Source: Dysidea avara
Taxonomy: Eukaryota > Porifera > Demospongiae > Dictyoceratida > Dysideidae
Reading direction: 5' to 3'
DNA: 64,000 nucleotides
Assembly: GCF_963678975.1 (NCBI RefSeq)
Contig: NC_089273.1
Coordinates: forward strand, 34,651,630-34,715,629
Shown: piece by piece, positions 61,143 to 64,000 of the stretch
Layout of the letters: the number at the start of each line of letters is the position of its first letter
Position numbering within the stretch: position 1 is the first letter of the stretch
Notes under the pieces: generated by a model
The model's database searches: none
Told to the model about the DNA's origin: nothing
Seen by the model: the letters and a program-made list of their open reading frames with translations, nothing else
Translations under genes and position numbers: made by a program

Positions 61143-61362
61143 CAAGTTTAAGGAAAAATTAGGAATTTTAAGTTTGATAAGGGATTATAGAAAAAAAGTA
61201 GGGAAACAAGGGAGATTGTCTACACCTGCAGATATACAAAGACTGAAATAGGGATTAAATAATTGCTAGTACATCTGCAGGTGTAGGTGATCTCCCTTGT
61301 TTCCCTACTTTTTTTTCTATAATCCCTAATCGAATTTAAAATTCCTATTTTTTCCTTAAACG
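61143..61362. repeat. 220-bp fold-back element
   Basis: The arms run from AAGTTTAAGGAAAAATTAGG through GGGATTATAGAAAAAAAGTA to CTACACCTGCAGATATAC and are repeated inverted with few changes. The loop is about 35-40 bases. Its core (GGGATTATAG...CTATAATCCC, 61181-61327) is flanked by TAA on each side, which would suit a Harbinger-type MITE. The pairing beyond those TAA sites shows that the fold-back is longer. Confidence 0.85.
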
Positions 61363-61429
61363 TGTCTGTTTACTTTTTTGTAACATTATTATGACCACGC
61401 ATACTGCATCAAAAAAGCAGGATGGTGCC

Positions 61430-62100
61430 AGAATCAATGTTTTCGTCTGACGTGCGCCCCAGCTATCAAATACTGCTTTGAAAGTGCAGTGGCCATTATG
61501 CTTTGCTTTCAGCTACGTTCAGCCTGTTACACAGTGCTACAGACAAAAAAAACAGCAGAAGTGCCTCTGAAACAATCTAGTTACCACAAAAAATGACGAT
61601 TTGTATGCCCCCAACTATCACCTTTTTTTTCAAACTATCAATTACTTCCTCGAAAGTGTAGTAGCCATTATGCTTCGCTTTCAGCTATGCTCAGTCTGTT
61701 ATACAGCGTTACAAATGAAGAACAGTGATAGAATCGTCTCTACAATCAATCCAGTCACCACAGAAAATACGGATGATTCCTGTTTACAAACATATTGTAG
61801 GAAAGCCATGCATAGTGCTACCGCGAATCGACACATTGTCAGCAAAAAGAAATGGGACACAAAGGAGGACAAAGGAAAGTCCATGATGCGTGGATTGTAC
61901 ATACTACAGTATGCCAAACGGCACATATTGGGATGAAACGATGTTGAACAGCGAAAAAATCAAGCCCATAACTCTAGCCGATATTGAGTTACAGTTGCCT
62001 TAAGGCAGGCAGGCGGGCGGTCAGGCAGAATATTTGGAGGTGTACGTCATTTCGGGTGATCTCTACTTAAACAATACTAACGTACTGTGTGATAGAACAA
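61430..62100 (+). repeat. Dispersed repeat family R1, diverged copy
   Basis: This aligns with 13023-14350: CTATCAATTACTTCC, TCTCTACAATCAATCCAGTC, GGGACACAAAGGAGGACAAA and ATTGAGTTACAGTTGCCTTA. An open frame at 61601-61936 corresponds to the one at 13023 but adds no domain evidence. Confidence 0.6.
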
Positions 62101-62939
62101 ATTGTGACTCAATTTGGAAAAACAATCCAAATCGCACATAAGATGAATGGTTTTAATGAATTCAAGTCAGCACACCTTGCCAAGGATAGCAAGCACATGT
62201 ATGAAATTCACACGAAAGATGCATCAGTCTATTAGCTTTCAGACCACTTCCAGTACTTGTACAGAGCTTCCTGTAGAGTTTCCTGCGAAATAAGATAGAA
62301 AACTGAGCAGTTGGACGAGCGAAGCAGTATGTATCATGAGTGCTGGCTTCTTAGTGGCTGGTATGTAGCAAAATCAACAGAAAAATGTCTGGCCAACATT
62401 ATTGCCATCCCCCAGTATATCACTGATTCTTGCCAGCCAGGCCCAGAAACCACTATTCAAGCTCTCCACATCATCCAGAAGAGACATCTGTTAAAACCAT
62501 CCACAAGTAGTTTGAGGGTCAAAACTAGTAGTACAATAGCATAGCTATCCACTGATGGTGTTAGTTTGATTTTGCCAGATGTGTGATTTAGTAAAATCTG
62601 GTCACCACATGAAATATCACTCAACACGGCTGAGAAATAATCCTTGACTGTATCCTCTTCATTAACTTGTAACATACTGTAGTCCAACTACCTCAAGCAC
62701 ACTTGCTTACACGATACAGTCCCTCGTGTCTAATGGAACATTTCAAAAGTTACAGCACTTTGTTTACAGTTATACGTAAAAATCCTAGAGTGTATATACA
62801 AAATTTCATGTCTTTTTTTGCTCCAGGCCTTAGAATGTTTCTTGGTACCCTTGACTACTGTTACATCACTCAAAAACTAGACTTTGTTTTTGTTTTTTTC
62901 CAATAATGTACACTCAATGTAATGTTCTCTACTGTAAAA

Positions 62940-63870
62940 TTTAGTCTTACATTATTTGTCAAAACCAGTCACATATAATATTAATAATATACGTGACTAC
63001 CCAAAAATTCCTTTACACGATGCTGTTGAAGAAGATGATCATCACCTCTTCATCCTGGATAACAGTCAAATCCTGGATAACAGTCACTTATATAGAGTCT
63101 CTTATCACAATGCATTATGGGTTTTGGTTTTAAACATAATATTGTTGTGTAAGCCAAAGAGATTGCAGTACAGTATGTCGAAATCTTGATGTTAACCTGA
63201 TCATTGTCACATGTAACCTGCTGAGCAAAACTCTAACCATAGTTTGCAAAACTCTGTTTTAGAGATAAATCATACAAGTTTATGAGATAAACCACATTGA
63301 AATGCACTGGGTAAAAATGCATACTATAAAATATATATTTACATTCTTTGGTAAACAGTGAAGCAATACTTGAATTGATACCAGTACATTTGCCTTTTCA
63401 TGGAGGTACAAATGTGAGTTATGTGTGTTTGTTTATGTTACAGTAAAATCTAATGTTATTGTCACAGTTTGTAAGCTTGAACAGCTTTCTTACTTAATGG
63501 CATGGGAGGATAAGGCCATAAACTGTACCTTAATGAATTCCTCAGTTCATTGTGAACACAGTGAGACACGTCCTAACCACATAGCCTACTGCACAACTGA
63601 TTAAATGAGCACCTGTAAACAGTCACTGTACAAAAAAATTGTTTTGCTCTTCCTGCTGTCTATTGCTATATATAACTCCAAAAGTTTCACTACTGAAACT
63701 CTAACAGCCCATTATTTTTCCCTCTAGACAACAATGAAGTTATAAAATAAATAAAGGTTAGGGAAAATTCAAACTAGTCGGGTTGCTGAGATTTTGTTCA
63801 GTGGGTTACAAATGGCACCAAACAATAATACCACTTTAGTATGCCTACGCAGTTATGGTCCTAGCTATGA
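62940..63870 (+). repeat. Diverged copy of module 10075-11060
   Basis: Shared text in the same order: CAGTCACAT...ATATTAATAA, TGACTACCCAAAAATTC, ATTATGGGTTTTGGTTTTAA, TGTGTGTTTGTT, AGCTTGAACAGC and AACACAGTGAGACA. A third, partial relative is 13310-13720. The remainder (62101-62939) has no feature I can support. Confidence 0.6.
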
Positions 63871-64000
63871 GACTTTATAAAATCATTCATGTTGTACTGT
63901 TTAATGAAAACACAGTTCTTTCATTACAAAATTATTAACACACTTTTACATTTTATTTTACTGGCTTTTGAAGGAGCTCAGGTGAAGGTCAGACTAAATC

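Overview
The window looks like a gene-poor, repeat-dense stretch of a metazoan nuclear genome. It is AT-rich, with spliceosomal GT-AG introns, no operons and no ribosome-binding-site logic. The mix of a DIRS-type (tyrosine-recombinase) retrotransposon, a LINE of the restriction-like-endonuclease type, a P-superfamily DNA transposon and many short terminal-inverted-repeat (TIR) elements would suit an early-branching marine animal such as a sponge or cnidarian. That assignment is an inference and the sequence does not name the organism.

Layout. A block of about 14.4 kb (1-14435) recurs in direct orientation, very closely, as 45276-60015. It holds no convincing protein gene, only dispersed repeats, fold-backs, an interrupted 31-bp minisatellite and MITEs. 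The two copies differ by three sizeable indels: a 626-bp MITE only in copy 1, a 707-bp insert only in copy 2, and about 205 bp carrying an integrase scrap only in copy 2. Copy 1 ends exactly where a broken DIRS element starts (14436-17688, minus strand). That element abuts, head to head, a 5'-truncated LINE (17689-19300, plus strand). Then come two diverged copies of a roughly 1.7-kb repeat (19452-21150 and 22930-27150); the second is split by another DIRS remnant and a piggyBac-type MITE at TTAA.

Host coding signal is confined to about 22.4-38.7 kb. An unrecognised minus-strand gene starts at 32861 and runs left through at least four small exons, all joined by phase-1 introns. A short plus-strand gene starts at 32083; its single intron contains a 5.29-kb P-type transposon (33363-38652). 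The transposon has matching TIRs, a 7-bp target duplication, a damaged multi-exon transposase on the minus strand and a second gene on the plus strand converging on it. This is the most unusual object in the window.

From 38.7 to 45.3 kb there are three further TIR elements and no recognisable gene. From 60.0 kb to the end there are a 220-bp fold-back and a diverged, rearranged third set of the modules found in the duplicated block. No rRNA gene, functional tRNA gene or CRISPR array was seen.
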